Program-made: the position numbers and the translations under genes
Notes under the pieces: model-generated
Seen by the model: only the letters and a program-made list of their open reading frames with translations
Databases searched by the model: none
What the model was told of the DNA's origin: nothing
Assembly (NCBI GenBank): GCA_008692225.1
Contig: VICG01000012.1
Coordinates: 1,922,001 to 1,986,000, forward strand
Reading direction: 5' to 3'
Source: Monilinia fructicola
Taxonomy: Eukaryota > Ascomycota > Leotiomycetes > Helotiales > Sclerotiniaceae
DNA: 64,000 nucleotides
Shown here: piece after piece, positions 1 to 11,884 of the stretch
Layout of the letters: the number at the start of each line of letters is the position of its first letter
How positions within the stretch are numbered: the first letter of the stretch is position 1

Positions 1-210
1 CCATTTTCTGTTCTCAATCGAGAATCATGGGAGGGGAAGGGTGAAAAGTGCCATGTTTCAATCCCTGTTATGTTATGAACTCCTTCAAAGTCTGGGACTT
101 CTTCAAAACTTTCAAAAGGCACTTTACGTCGTGGCTTATGGATTCAACATCGCATCTCTTCACGAACAACACGCTACTCTAGAAGAAACAACATTCGATT
201 CAATGCAGAT

Positions 211-1544
211 ATGACTGATGCAGACGCCACTATCCTTGCGCTGGAAGGCTTCCCGCTAGTAATCTTCGCCGTCTCAATCGTCTGTCTCTCACTCTCAACC
301 ATCACGATAGCCATACGAACATATGTCAGGCTTGATGAAGGCGTATTTGGTTGGGACGATGGGTTGATAGTGTTTGGACTGGTACACTCCCTTCTTCAGC
401 CCTCCAATCTCCTACGGATGCTAACCTTTGCTAGATGGTTTTTGCCCTCGATGTTAGCCTGGGTTGTCATGGCACTCGGGTCGGCCTTGGTTCACACAAC
501 AGCCGCCTCAATGCGTACTTCTCAGTAGAAGGCACGAAATACCTAATGCTCTGGATGATGTTTTACGTTATGGGTCTGGCGATTATCAAAAGCTCCATCT
601 GTGTGACGCTCTTGCGTATCGCTAGCGCGCAAAAGGTGTACCGACTGTTTGTATGGGGCTTGCTTACCCTCACTATCTGCACGTTCTTGGTGACCATCAT
701 AGGAATTCTGCTTTTATGCAGACCCGTGGCTGCAAATTGGGATACCTCATTGCTAGCGGAGGGGAAAGGGACGTGTTCGGGCATGAGCACCATGATCGCT
801 CTGAGTTATACCTCAACCGCTTGTACTATCCTGACCGACTTGGCTTGTGCAGTGTTTCCCGGTGTAATGCTGTACAGAACGCAGATGCCATTGCGCAGGA
901 AGATCCAAGTGGGCTTGCTTTTATCCTTCGCTTCTGTGTAAGGCCACTCACCATCCTCCATTCGACTGATGTAGCTAACGCGAGCCTTTCGACCAGTGCT
1001 TCGATATCCACCATGATCCGAGCCCCGTACATCGAGCATTATCACAACCCCACAGATAATCTGCTTTGTGAGTCATCCCGCAGAACCATTTCAGTGGCAA
1101 TGAGCTTACACCTTTTTAGACTATACCGGCTACATTGTTCTCCTATCCAATATAGAAACCGCCATCGGCTGCATAGCGAGCTCAATCCCTACCTTCGGAC
1201 GCTTTCTCCGTCGCAACCAACCCAAGGACAGCTTTCGCTCGACGCCGAATGGACCCAAAGATCTCGTCACATTTGGCAGCGCACCGATCAGCGGCCGACA
1301 GAATTCCAAAGCTCGAGCCTTCCGCAATCCTACCGACACCGGTATCACATTTGCTACGGTGCACGCCCACGGAGATGGCGATTGGAGCAGACTGCATGAT
1401 GCAGACTCGGAACACAATGCGGAACTGCGTGCCGTGGATGGGATTCGCACAGATTACACTTACCAGGTGGAGCTGTCCAAGTCGCCAAAGCACAGTCGCT
1501 CGGAATCACTCACGAGGTTGGCTCATGAAGGATCTTCATGTTAG
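211..1544 (+). CDS. PTH11-like seven-transmembrane receptor (fungal rhodopsin-type integral membrane protein)
   Basis: Inferred exons are 211-381, 435-937, 997-1067 and 1120-1544, all joining in phase to give about 389 residues. The N-terminus is a short extracellular stretch, then helix 1 (IVCLSLSTITIAIRTYVRL) followed by the DDG of the family's DDW-like motif after the first loop. Exon 2 carries the family hallmarks GLGSH, KYLMLWMMFY and the K-SSICVTLLRI helix, and then the PVAANWD loop. The last membrane segment ends in NIETAIGCIASSIPTFG, typical of the family, and a cytosolic Ser/Arg-rich tail of about 100 residues follows. PTH11-class proteins are plasma-membrane receptors used in surface or nutrient sensing, some in host infection; the ligand is unknown here. 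No N-terminal CFEM domain is visible. All three introns have GT..AG ends (GTACAC, GTAAGG, GTGAGT). Family assignment is secure; function is inferred. Confidence 0.85.
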
Positions 1545-4488
1545 AAAAGAGGGGTGCCCTCTTGTTCTCCTTTCTTCTTTAGTTAATCCATAAGGCGTAG
1601 ATGGCCGGCCATTTACGATCTCACGAGTTAGATGTCTGCTTCGGCTTGGGATAATGATAAATTTATTACACGACTTGTTCGCGCCCTATCGTGACCCTGT
1701 TCTGTATGTGACATCGTATCTCTTCCCCAACAGCCGAATCCGAGACACGTGAAGGATGGATCGACCGCGCCGCCGAGACAAAGGCTGGTCTGATTTCCAT
1801 CCTCAAGGTCGATGCGTATCATCTCGCGAGAGCTTGACACGTCAACATGCTACGGCAGGAATGGCATCCGGGCTGCTTTTTGGAGGTAAGACTTCGAGGT
1901 CTCGAAGTCCCGTGGCGACGCGGGGACCGGGGCTGATCTCTTCACGTCCATCCCGATGATTGCTCCATCTCTGATCGCACGCACCCGCCCCCCTGTTGAG
2001 AATCGAGTTCTAGCCAACTGCCTGTTCCTTCCGACATGCATGGATAGGGGCTCGTTTGTCTTTAGGCAGGCTGGATGTACGAATTGCCGTTCTGATCACC
2101 GGTTGTTTTGCCGTGTCGCGATAGGTCTTTGTTTTAGACTCGTCGGCCTTGGTGATCGTTTGGTGTCCCGAGTGGCTATTGTTGTGAGCTGTGGGTGGTT
2201 GTGGAGGTACTGGTCGCAATGGATGGATGTGTATGGCATATTAGGTCGGATGTTGTCTGCGAGATAATGTTGGGTGCGATGGGTATAAAGGGAAGTGTGA
2301 TGATGGGCGGTGGGGATATGTAATGTGGAGGCTGGAGGGGCAGGTGAGGTGGAAGAGAGAGTACTGTTTGCACTAGGCGGTAGGAATGTGGTGTTGGTCT
2401 ATAAGTAGATATGAAGAACTAATTATAGCAAGTGAAAGTTGGGGAGAGAAGTGTTGTATAATGAGAAGGAAGAGAGATATTGACCAGAAAGAGAAGTGCG
2501 TGTAGAAGATAGAGGTATGATGTAAACGAAAAGAGATAACTTTACAAATACAGAAGGATGCGAGATGAACAATGAAGAGAAACAAATCCTAATCATAACC
2601 ATCTCCAACACTTGAAGTTGAAATAGCGGCGAACAATAAAGTCAGCTTAGCAGGAGACCACAGATAAAGTCAATTTATGAAGCTGACTAGCTACGACAAG
2701 TTCAAGGCCAAACCTGATATTGTGTATATGGTCTGCAGTCTATGGATCAAGGAGATACGATGAAATAGCATGACTAACTCTGAGTTGACCTGGCCATTCA
2801 CGGCCACATTTGAGTCTTTTCTTGTGGTGATATGATGTTCCTGCTGGTCCTTTGGTGTTGATATGTGGGTGGGTGGTTTGGTCTATAGAAGGTAAAAGCG
2901 GGCGTAGAAGGTTGAATGTCGAAAATTGCATCTGATTTATCTGATCTAAGGAGATTTGGAAAAAAAAGATGGACTTGAGTGTTGGAATCATCTTGGTTTT
3001 ATAGTAGAACCCAATGCGCGATTCTGAGGGATGAGATAAGCTCCCTGCTGATGCCCATGAGGTAGAATATCGGTCGGTACCTATGCCATATGCATACTCT
3101 ATCCTAGTGATCCTCACGGTGCCCAGAATTGAAGTATGGTAGCCACGTTTCTTTATGCAAGTGTTGACATGTGCTTTTGCGGCAAAAGGAAGAGGTGGTG
3201 AAGCTTGTCGATACTATTTATTGCCAGCTCTAGCCATCCACTGAGATGTTTTTGTTTATAGATATCATATGGGTACCGATTGGGAATCTGTTCAATCTGA
3301 TAACAATTTTGGGGGCCAGGAGGTGCATGGTCCCGTTTCGCTTCCGCGCTGCAGTTCTCTGTCCCTGTCGGTATTTATGTACAGAGGGGCTTTGATTTGC
3401 GGGTCAACTTTCGAGGGGGTGAGGTGAGCAGATTAGGATCATGACTTCACGAGTTTGCAAGCAAACCTCTTGGATATCCAGAATTATTCTCAACATATGA
3501 ATCGTAGAAATAGACATCAAAAGCCTACGGACAATAATGACTGCAAAATAATATTGCCTTTATATTCATGCGATACGATAGATCTGGTACAGAACGACTC
3601 AGATGATCCATCAATGCTGAGACTACAATTCTAGTAACCATTAATAAGATCATACAAACCCCGCGATCGGGTAGCTGCTTGTACAATTTGCCTCTCTAAC
3701 CTTCTCAGCTCTGTTCAATGTGCTGTCCAAGATAATCAACATTGAGCCTCAGGTCACTTGAGTCAGACTTCTGCTATTATGCACCGAAAACATAACACTC
3801 GGGATGAATAAAGAAGCACGTTCTGTATTCAAACTTCTTGACATGGGGCCTTCATTCTTGATAGGAGCACCAGTGTTCGTGATCCCGTTGCACTTGCAGG
3901 AGTAGAACTTTCAGAGGCGATAGGCGTGCAGCTTTCATATCGGCGATTCTGTTTTGCTTCTCATCCTCGACACCTCCTACCTGCAGTGGAATTTGGCTAA
4001 TTCGCAGTAGTCTTTCCTGCAAAATAGGTTAATGGGATATGTTGATTTTGAAGGTATACGGTGATCGCGAGTAAGCGCCAGCTAGCGCGGCATTATTTTT
4101 ATAAATATACAAGCCTAGACTCTATCCTACCCTGGATAGTACCTACTCAATTGACCTATAGCTACCTGCCAGGTAAAGGCAGGGGTGTATCGTTCTATGA
4201 GATCTGTATCTTCAATTTGAAGCATTATCACCGTTGGTTTAATTTACAGACTAACTAGGTAGGTACGACGAGATACACTCAAATGATAGATGAAGGCGAA
4301 AAACAAAAACAACCTTAATCCGATCAAGAGCGAATCGATTAAATCCAGAATATCCGTGAAATTATTGAATGACGTCAGATAATAACATATCAGCCCATCG
4401 AAAATAATCGCAGATTATTTGTCGTGATGTTCTACAAATATATATTAAAATACATGGACCAATTTCAACAAACAACACAAACACTCAA
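1545..4488. other. Intergenic region, no gene recognised
   Basis: Several open frames of 60-125 codons lie here on both strands, but none shows a recognisable domain, plausible introns or fungal-like composition. The largest, on the minus strand at 2740-3117, is unconvincing. A palindromic TGACGTCA (CRE/ATF-type) site sits at 4370-4377, about 115 bp before the tRNA-Phe gene. I see no transposon ends. Confidence 0.5.
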
Positions 4489-4578
4489 GCGGCTTTAGCT
4501 CACTTGGGAGAGCGCCAGACTGAAGTCCACTTCAGCCCATTAATCTGGAGGCACTGTGTTCGATCCACAGAAGCCGCA
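4489..4578 (+). tRNA. tRNA-Phe (GAA) with a 17-nt intron
   Basis: The acceptor arms GCGGCTT (4489-4495) and AAGCCGC (4571-4577) pair perfectly. The D arm GCTC/GAGC, anticodon stem CCAGA/TCTGG and T arm CTGTG-TTCGATC-CACAG are all present. The anticodon GAA is at 4522-4524, and the canonical intron begins one base 3' of it (about 4526-4542). The intron contains TTCAG, complementary to the anticodon region CTGAA, as expected for a nuclear bulge-helix-bulge tRNA intron removed by the tRNA splicing endonuclease. Discriminator A is at 4578. Confidence 0.95.
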
Positions 4579-6026
4579 TTCTGCGAGTCGAGGCCCACCT
4601 CGACCAATATTTTTTTTGAATTTTTGTTCTCTTGATGAAATGAAATGAAATTTTATTTCTTTGTTTGTCGAGTTTTTCTGGCAGGAGGTGAGATGTGGGC
4701 GGGGTTCCTGGAGTGGGAAGTTATTGCCGATGAGAAAGGATCGGCGGGGATGGTGGGGGCTAATTAGTATCAGGTGATCAACCACATGACCAATACCCTT
4801 CTTGACAATAGGAGGAGGTTTTTTTTTTACTAAAAGAATGATTCTATCACTTCCAGTTTGCATTTGATCTATATAGGTACTGTACCTAGTTAGTAAGTAG
4901 TACATCGCATACTAGGTACCGTAAACAAACATCCCCATCCATACCTTGATCTTGATTTTGATCGACAAGTACAGTACAGCACCTAAACATCCCTCGATAG
5001 ATTCAAATCCCTCCCTCCATGGCCATATGCATATGCACCCATCGAATGAAAAGATGTATGCAGAAAACGCTACATCCACACATAAATACTCAGCTACCCA
5101 CTACCTACCTGGTATCACCACATCCATATAAACATCCACCACCATACGTATGTATATATATACAACCCTTCCCCCCCGGCCCCCCTGTCATGACCAAACA
5201 TGTACAAAAGTCCCGATCTCCCTCCCTTTCTTTCTTTCTTTCTTTCTATCCTGCTATCCTGCTTGGTGTTCTTTCTTTAGCTGGCTATTGATTCTGTATC
5301 TATGTGGTGATTGGGTTGAGGTTTTATTTTTCTATTTGTTTTGTTTTCTTTTATTTTCTTGCGTGTTTGCACGATTCTTCGATTGAGGCCCGTTTTGATG
5401 CTGGGGGATGGGTTCAATTGTGGGTGGAGGTGAGGGAGGGTTGGTGTGTTTATGGATGGATAGATAGATAGATATGATGCAGGCATGGATATAGGTACCT
5501 ACGAGAAGAAGGTATCATGTGGAGGAAGGAATGAGATATCGAAAATATGAACTGTTGGACAGACCCTCAATTAAAGTAATCTTACATGGCATTTTCCCAC
5601 ACACATACAACTTTCATGTCAAAGTATGGATTGTATATTCAATAATGTTATTAATCTCGTCTATGGATGTGGGAGACTCCTGATGGGGATGCCTCACGTG
5701 GTGCCCAAATTGATATCTTTCTATGGGATACATCTCTCGAGCCATTTGATGAACAAATGGCTTGCATGCCTGTCCTTCCTCTCTGAGATCAGCTTCGCCA
5801 TGGCCTCTGCTAGACCAGGTAAGTTCTATTCGATCCTGCCGATCTTCCACGTCCCGCGATATCAAGCAGTGTACCTGATGTTTCTTCTGGGGAAAGCTGC
5901 CAGATCACGAACTCATGTTCGTAAGCCCAGTCAAATTCTCGCAAGGTATTCAGGATTCACTCCTGAACCATCGTATGTGTACTCATACATTCAAAAGCCA
6001 TGCAACGGACCTTTCACTACCATTGC
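4579..6026. other. Intergenic region between tRNA-Phe and the 2EXR gene
   Basis: AT-rich and microsatellite-bearing sequence, with CTTT and TAGATAGA tracts near 5220-5245 and 5460-5480. A 168-codon plus-strand frame at 5626-6132 runs antisense into the 3' end of the 2EXR gene and has no family signature. I see no supported gene. Confidence 0.5.
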
Positions 6027-7139
6027 TCAAAAGAGCTCTAGAGTTCCATCACGAATCTTTCTCTCAAACGTTATTTCTCCGTACTGTGCAGAGAGTATAT
6101 CCTCACACTTAGTACCAACCATCACGAAATGAGAATCCACACTTCTATAGCCTCTCTCCATCATCCTCTCATTCAACCATCTAATCCATGTTCTCGCATA
6201 TCCAACATCTATCCATTTTCTCTTCTGTCTTGCCGAGAGATATTTAAACTTGATGTCCTGATCCTTGTCGATAACTCTTGAATCTCGGATCTCATTCATG
6301 ACGACATAAATGTTCTTCAATGAGGAAAGCCTCTCTCGAATAAGCGCAAAGGCATCAATATGAGTGAAGCTTTTCTGAGGATTATCGGTGAGGTATGTTC
6401 GACGCATTGCCAAATTCTGAACTTTCATCATCTGAGGGTTGGAGAGAAGATTTTCGTAGAGGGTTCTGGATTCTTCAATTTGTTTGGTGACATAAATGAT
6501 ATCACTATGAAAATTGACGTATGTGCCGAAGGCCCAAACATTATGCGTTCGAGAGAGATACCACTCCCTAGACTCCCTGCAGACATGCACGATGTTCGAA
6601 AATGAGATATGTGAGGTGATGGAATCGGTGATCTTTCCGGTGTTGCGGTGAGTGTTATTGAGATGATGAACTTTTGGGAGGAGATCTTCTGCAAATAAGT
6701 ATTCCCAAATATCAAGGCGGAGCTCAACTGGTAGTCGTTTGAAGGATGGGAATGTTCGATCACCGACTTCTCGTTGCAGGCTGGGCTTCGACTCGTTCTG
6801 AGGATATTTGAGGCTTCGATACTCGGATAGACTTCTGCAAGCCAAGCCTTGCGACAAGAATGATCGGAGCTCATGTAGGTCCATGTTTTGGATCAGCTCT
6901 ATTATACCATCATAATCCTTATGACTACAATTTTTTTTCAATATGATGTCAAATTTCTGGTTTGGCCACTTGGAAACCATATCTAGTTTGATATCCATTT
7001 GAACCCTTTGAAGATCGTCAAGGTATCCAATTCTCTTCTTCTCCCTCTCCGCTTCCAAGCTGAGAACTTTCATGATTGTGGATTTTAGAGATATAAAGCG
7101 AAGAGTTGTAGGTCTGAGAGATGCAAAACCCAAAAGCAT
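6027..7139 (-). CDS. 2EXR domain-containing protein
   Basis: A single-exon frame of 370 codons. Residues about 128-145 read FPSFKRLPVELRLDIWEYL, the opening of the 2EXR domain, an F-box-like module greatly expanded in Leotiomycetes. It is followed by the usual H(L)N...SF-NIVHVCRESREW block and then W-FGTYVNFHSDIIYV. The region before the domain is helical and charged (residues 25-110). Start choice: Met1 at 7139 precedes a second in-frame Met at about residue 23 (MKVLSLEAERE), which could also serve. The cellular role of 2EXR proteins is not established. No introns are needed. A (GA)n tract lies just upstream at 7197-7222. Confidence 0.8.
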   Translation of the reverse strand: MLLGFASLRPTTLRFISLKSTIMKVLSLEAEREKKRIGYLDDLQRVQMDIKLDMVSKWPNQKFDIILKKNCSHKDYDGIIELIQNMDLHELRSFLSQGLACRSLSEYRSLKYPQNESKPSLQREVGDRTFPSFKRLPVELRLDIWEYLFAEDLLPKVHHLNNTHRNTGKITDSITSHISFSNIVHVCRESREWYLSRTHNVWAFGTYVNFHSDIIYVTKQIEESRTLYENLLSNPQMMKVQNLAMRRTYLTDNPQKSFTHIDAFALIRERLSSLKNIYVVMNEIRDSRVIDKDQDIKFKYLSARQKRKWIDVGYARTWIRWLNERMMERGYRSVDSHFVMVGTKCEDILSAQYGEITFERKIRDGTLELF

Positions 7140-7191
7140 TCAAAAGGGAGGAAAACGAATGCCCAGGTGTTCTATACGATTTTTCTTCTAA

Positions 7192-7227
<36 letters not shown>

Positions 7228-9739
7228 ATACATATATATATATATACTTGAGCACCTTGATGATGGTGAGCCAACAAGGTTGTAACGTGATGTTCACTAT
7301 ATTGTATACCTGACTTGTGAATCATAATAGTATCGTATGGCGGCGGAGTGGTAGAGTACTGACTCTACCCACCAAGGTACTTTTTTCTTGGCTTGATGAG
7401 ATTACGCCATTGTTGTTTCCACAATCACAATCACAATCACAAGCACGATTGTATCAAGATTCAAGACTCATACATCTTTTTGCAATTATTGAGTGCTTGG
7501 TAGGACTACCTGTCTACTATGTACCTAGGTATCTACTGTAGAAAAATAGAGAAAGGACCAATCCAACCCATTTGTTTGATTTTCCCAAAATGGTATAAAT
7601 CCATCGCAAGAGAATTAATAAATCAAGAGGAAAACAACAATAATAACAGAAACGTGGAAACAACAGTAAACAACTAGGGCGGGGCGTGATATCAATAAAA
7701 GCGACCATATTCCTGTATATATATACTACCTAGGTAGGTACTTCTAGGTTATGAGTAGTTATCCTTTTCTTATAAAGAAGGTTGGAATACTTGTATGTAG
7801 TATTGTATTGTATTATTTGGCAAACGCAAGTCTTCTCCATCCATGGATTGCTATGATAACCTCGGACCTGGGTATACCTTACTTATTAGGTATACTTAGT
7901 AATAAACAATTACCTGGCGATAAAGACTATAATAAAGTTGTAAATTGTAATAGGTTACTCGAGTATATGGATATTATATCAAATGCTTTATACTCTCTGT
8001 ATATACAAGTACCTCCCGAGGTAATATCCATAGATGCTCAAGTGGAGTTTGATAGTAATCATCATAGTAACGTACTTTTATATTTATTAGTACAAGTACA
8101 TCATTGCCAGAGAGATAGGCACGTGATAGAACAGAGGTACAGAGTAAAGCATACCAAGGTACCTAGGTAATTAGTTCTAAGCGGCCATAGAAGATCGCCA
8201 AATACTTGAGATTGTCCTTACAGTAACCTTACTCGAGTAGCCACCTTGTAGTCAATTCAAGTTGTATTGCTTATCCATGGATACTATCAATTGATGTCTT
8301 TCAATGAATAGTACCGTCTATGATGAACAGCAAACATAATTACCTAGTACCTCCAGCTACATATCTACCTACCTACCTACCTACCTACCTACCTACCTAT
8401 ATTTAGAAAGTTTTCTAAATCCTCCTTTCGTGCACTTGTACTTTGTATAATAATAGGCGATAAAGATCACATACATACGTGAACCATTTCATTCAAAAAG
8501 AAATAACCAAGGGTTTGAAATCTAAATGGACTCCAGGGCTGTTTAAGAACTTGAGGAATCGTGTACGTAGGTAATGCTTACGTAGGTAATGCTCTTATTA
8601 GATAGATAAATAAATAAATAAATAAATAAATAAATAGATAAATAGATAAATCAAGATCCTCAAATCTGAACCAATCATTGAAGAACTTAAAAAGTATTTT
8701 CATCAAAAAGAAACACCTGTAGTTGATATCTACAGTACCTGACTACTGTCTGTGCCCGAGCCCCTTTTCTTTTCCAAGTCACGTGACCCAACATACAGAT
8801 TGTACCCGCTCATCCTTAACGCCAATCTCCGGAGATTACGGCTCCTTGTCGGTAGTTTGTGGAGACAAGCTTTTTCCAAGCGCTCCATCAGCAAAAAAAA
8901 CGTACCTAGGTAGGCTTTGCTGCAGTGACTTGACCAGTTTAAGCATCGTCATTCAAGACAACCTTTGCTTGGCTTTTATTATCATTTCGATCTTACTTTT
9001 CGACTTTGATATCAATATCAAAGGTGGCACGTTTCGGTGACGCTGATTGATGATTCAAACGATGAGATGAGATGACATGAGAAAACTTTGAATGTCTCTG
9101 GGAGATGAGGGCCATCTTAACCGGAAGGCCAAACAAGGATGACGAACCCACTGCGTAAGCCAATGCGTATCCATTATTACTTGATTCGTTTGTAAATTGT
9201 TCTGAACTAGGTACTACAACTAATCATTAGCCTTCCAGCCAGACATTTTCACATCTTTCTCGTTTCCTTCCCAGCATAGACACGGGTGGATCTACAACAT
9301 TATTCTCAAAATAGTGTTTCGAATTCCCCTGGGATGTGGCTTATGAGTATGGTCTATTAAAAGGAAAAGAAGGCAAAGAAGACCTAATGTATGATGTTTA
9401 CCGATTTACCGTAGGTCGTATGTCAAATATGGAACAGTGGAGAAGGAGTTTGGTTATTATGGATCTGTTGGTAAGTGATGGAGGAAGCAAGTCTTCTCTC
9501 TTTGAAGTTGGGGAGAGCAGTCTTCATTTCTCTCTTTGACTTGGTCGTAAAAGAGTACGCTTTTCCTTTCTCTCATTCGAATCATTCGGCATACTTAATC
9601 CTATTCTCTCGTTTGGCCGAATCTTTTGCATATCCCGGGGATCGATCGGAACTCCGTTCTCCTGAACAGGTATTAGTGACGGGGTGTTATATAGAGTGAA
9701 AGATTCAAACTCAAGTTCGACCTACAGCAGAGGAGCAAG
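7140..9739. other. Intergenic region with microsatellites
   Basis: Contains (GA)n and (TA)n at about 7195-7245, a (CTAC)n array at about 8365-8398, and (AAAT/AGAT)n at about 8605-8650. A 139-codon AT-rich plus-strand frame at 7751-8170 ends in repeat-like sequence and lacks a recognisable domain. I do not call a gene. The 3' part, from about 9240, is probably the promoter and leader of the GH76 gene. Confidence 0.5.
8365..8398. repeat. (CTAC)n microsatellite
   Basis: About eight tandem copies of the tetranucleotide CTAC/TACC. The complementary TAGG repeat recurs at 19518-19552, with shorter copies elsewhere, so this motif is characteristic of the genome. Confidence 0.95.
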
Positions 9740-11252
9740 ATGAGGCTGAGTGGAGGGAAAGTCTTGGCATATGCTGCTGCTATATGTTCAACATGTAGTC
9801 ATTTGGTTGGTGCGATTACTTTAGATCTAACCTCTGAGGGTACGTTCTATTCATCTCTTCTCTCCCCATGGGAGGCGAGCAGAATGCTGATGGAGTGATG
9901 CTTGGTAGACAGTATCAAAACCGCCGCGTCAGAAGTCGCCTATGATATGATGAAATATTATACGGGAAACAACACTGGAGATGTCGCTGGTAATTTACCT
10001 GATCCTTATTATTGGTGGGAGGCAGGAGCTATGTTTGGTATAATGGTCGATTATTGGTACTACACTGGGGACACTACGTATAATGCCGAAGTAAAAGAAG
10101 CACTTCTACATCAAGCGGGCGACTCATACGATTTCATGCCTCTCAATCAGACCAAGACAGAAGGAAACGACGATCAGGGCTTTTGGGGCATGGCTGCTAT
10201 GTCGGCAGCAGAAGCAAACTTCGATAATCCGGACAGCGGAACGCCTGGTTGGTTAGCAATGGCGCAAGCAGTATTTAATGATATGGCATCTCGGTGGGAT
10301 GACTCAACGTGCGGAGGTGGATTGAGATGGCAGATCTTCACATTTAATTCCGGATACAATTATAAGAACAGTATTGCCAATGGTTGTTTCTTCAACCTTG
10401 GAGCTAGGTTGGCAAGATATACTGGAAATTCAACCTATGCTGATTGGGCTTCAAGAATCTTTGCTTGGGAAGAATCTATTGGATTGATTGGTGATGGTTA
10501 TGAAGTATATGATGGTTCATCCGATACCGACAATTGCAGTTCCATCGACCATGTACAGTGGACATATAATGCCGGTATATATCTTTTTGGGGCCGCCATG
10601 ATGTACAATTACGTTCGTCTCTCTGATCCCTTCGTTTATATTTCCAACAAGTTATATAGTCTAACTAACCATTTCCTGATAGACCAATGGATCATCCCTT
10701 TGGGAAACACGAACAACGGGTCTCTTGAATGCCAGTAGCGTCTTCTTCAAAGACAATGTTATGTACGAAGCAGCATGTGAAGAAATTGCCGTCGGCTGCG
10801 ACACTGATGAACAGACGTTCAAAGCCTACCTTTCTCGTTGGATGGCCGCAACTACCAAAGTCGCTCCATTCACCGAACCTACAATCATGAAATACATCAC
10901 AACCTCTGCTCAAGCTGCAGCCCAACAATGCGACGGAGGAGCAAGTGGACGAGCTTGTGGAGAACATTGGACGGCAGGGAGTACCTACGACGGAAAATAT
11001 GGAGTGGGAGAACAAATGAGCGCACTCAGTGTCATCCAGGCAACACTCATCGGATCTGCGCCGGAGCTGGTCACGAACAACACTGGTGGAACGAGTGAAG
11101 GTAATTCCGCGGGCGGAAGTGGAAGTACCACGAGTAAAGATGGACCGGTTGATACACCAGTCACCAGCGGAGATCGAGCCGGAGCGGGATTATTGACGGC
11201 GGTCATGGTAGCGGGAGTACTTGGAGGAGTGGGCTTTATGGTTATGGGCTGA
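9740..11252 (+). CDS. GPI-anchored mannan endo-1,6-alpha-mannosidase-like protein, GH76 (Dfg5/Dcw1 type)
   Basis: Inferred exons are 9740-9839, 9909-10612 and 10683-11252, in phase, giving 457 residues. A signal peptide covers residues 1-25. GH76 features follow in order: [30 protein letters not shown], and the catalytic-type paired aspartates in [17 protein letters not shown] (about D121-D122). Further on come [10 protein letters not shown], the region around [13 protein letters not shown], and C-terminal cysteines. A Gly/Ser/Thr linker precedes a terminal hydrophobic stretch (residues about 435-457), which is the signal for GPI attachment. Dfg5/Dcw1 proteins act at the plasma membrane, cleaving or transferring the GPI glycan so that mannoproteins become linked to wall glucan. 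Intron 2 uses the weaker donor GTTCGT; the joined product matches the family there (TNGS..W). Whether it is the Dfg5 or the Dcw1 orthologue cannot be said. Confidence 0.92.
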
Positions 11253-11769
11253 GATGAAGATAGAAATTGGAGGGCTGAGAGGAAAAGATATTCATTTACA
11301 GGAATAGTTCAGGCGTTAGGAGTGTTACATATATGTGTATATGTGTTTTGGGGTACTAGGTATATCACCAGCATTAGGGGGAGTACATCTCGCTTCTTGG
11401 AATTCTATAACCGGTTGGCCTAGGGGTTTGTTTTGGAACGGCAGCGGTATTCCTTTACCTTGGCCATTAGTATCTATGGATCAAATCTTGTATTAAATAA
11501 AATAGTTCAAACAGTCAAAACAAAATAGAACGAAACAAAAAAATAAAATAAAATACTTAGAATTGCTATATTTGGCCAGAGACCTTTTTAAGAGGAGTTA
11601 CTCACTCTAATCTCCAGAGCCATACATCCATCACAAGATCCAATCACACGCCCTTTGAAACCTAGCAGATTGTTCATTGCCAATTGCATCAATTATCCTC
11701 AAATATGTACATTTAATATATCCTCAAATAAGCGAGCCACCCTCAACAAATCATCCAGAAATGGTGACC
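11253..11769. other. Intergenic region, GH76 3' side to tRNA
   Basis: AT-rich, with A-rich runs near 11515-11555. Nothing gene-like is seen. Confidence 0.5.
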
Positions 11770-11770
11770 C

Positions 11771-11880
11771 GGACAGATGGCCGAGTGGTTATGGCGTGTG
11801 ACTCAAGCTTTCTAGCTTAGTTGATTTAATCAACTAGCATTCTCATGGGCTTAGCCCGCGGGGGTTCGAATCCCCTCTGT
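11771..11880 (+). tRNA. Class II tRNA, probably tRNA-Leu (CAA) with an intron
   Basis: GGACAGA near 11771 pairs with TCTGTTC at about 11876-11882 (one G-T wobble). TGGCCGAGTGG is the class II D-arm signature. The loop CT-CAA-G places the CAA anticodon at about 11803-11805 with G37, followed by an intron of roughly 33 nt that contains a self-complementary TAGTTGATTTAATCAACTA segment. The long variable arm GGGC-TTA-GCCC and a GGGG-TTCGAAT-CCCC T arm follow. Two imperfections: one T-T mismatch in the anticodon stem, and a T stem that shares a base with the acceptor. Ser is the alternative, because the variable arm is Ser-like, but the anticodon reads Leu. Confidence 0.75.
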
Positions 11881-11884
11881 TCAG

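Noticed and set aside
5626..6132. 168-codon plus-strand frame
   Set aside because: It overlaps the end of the 2EXR gene antisense and has no recognisable family.
7751..8170. 139-codon AT-rich frame as a gene
   Set aside because: No domain, repeat-like ends, no intron or start context support.
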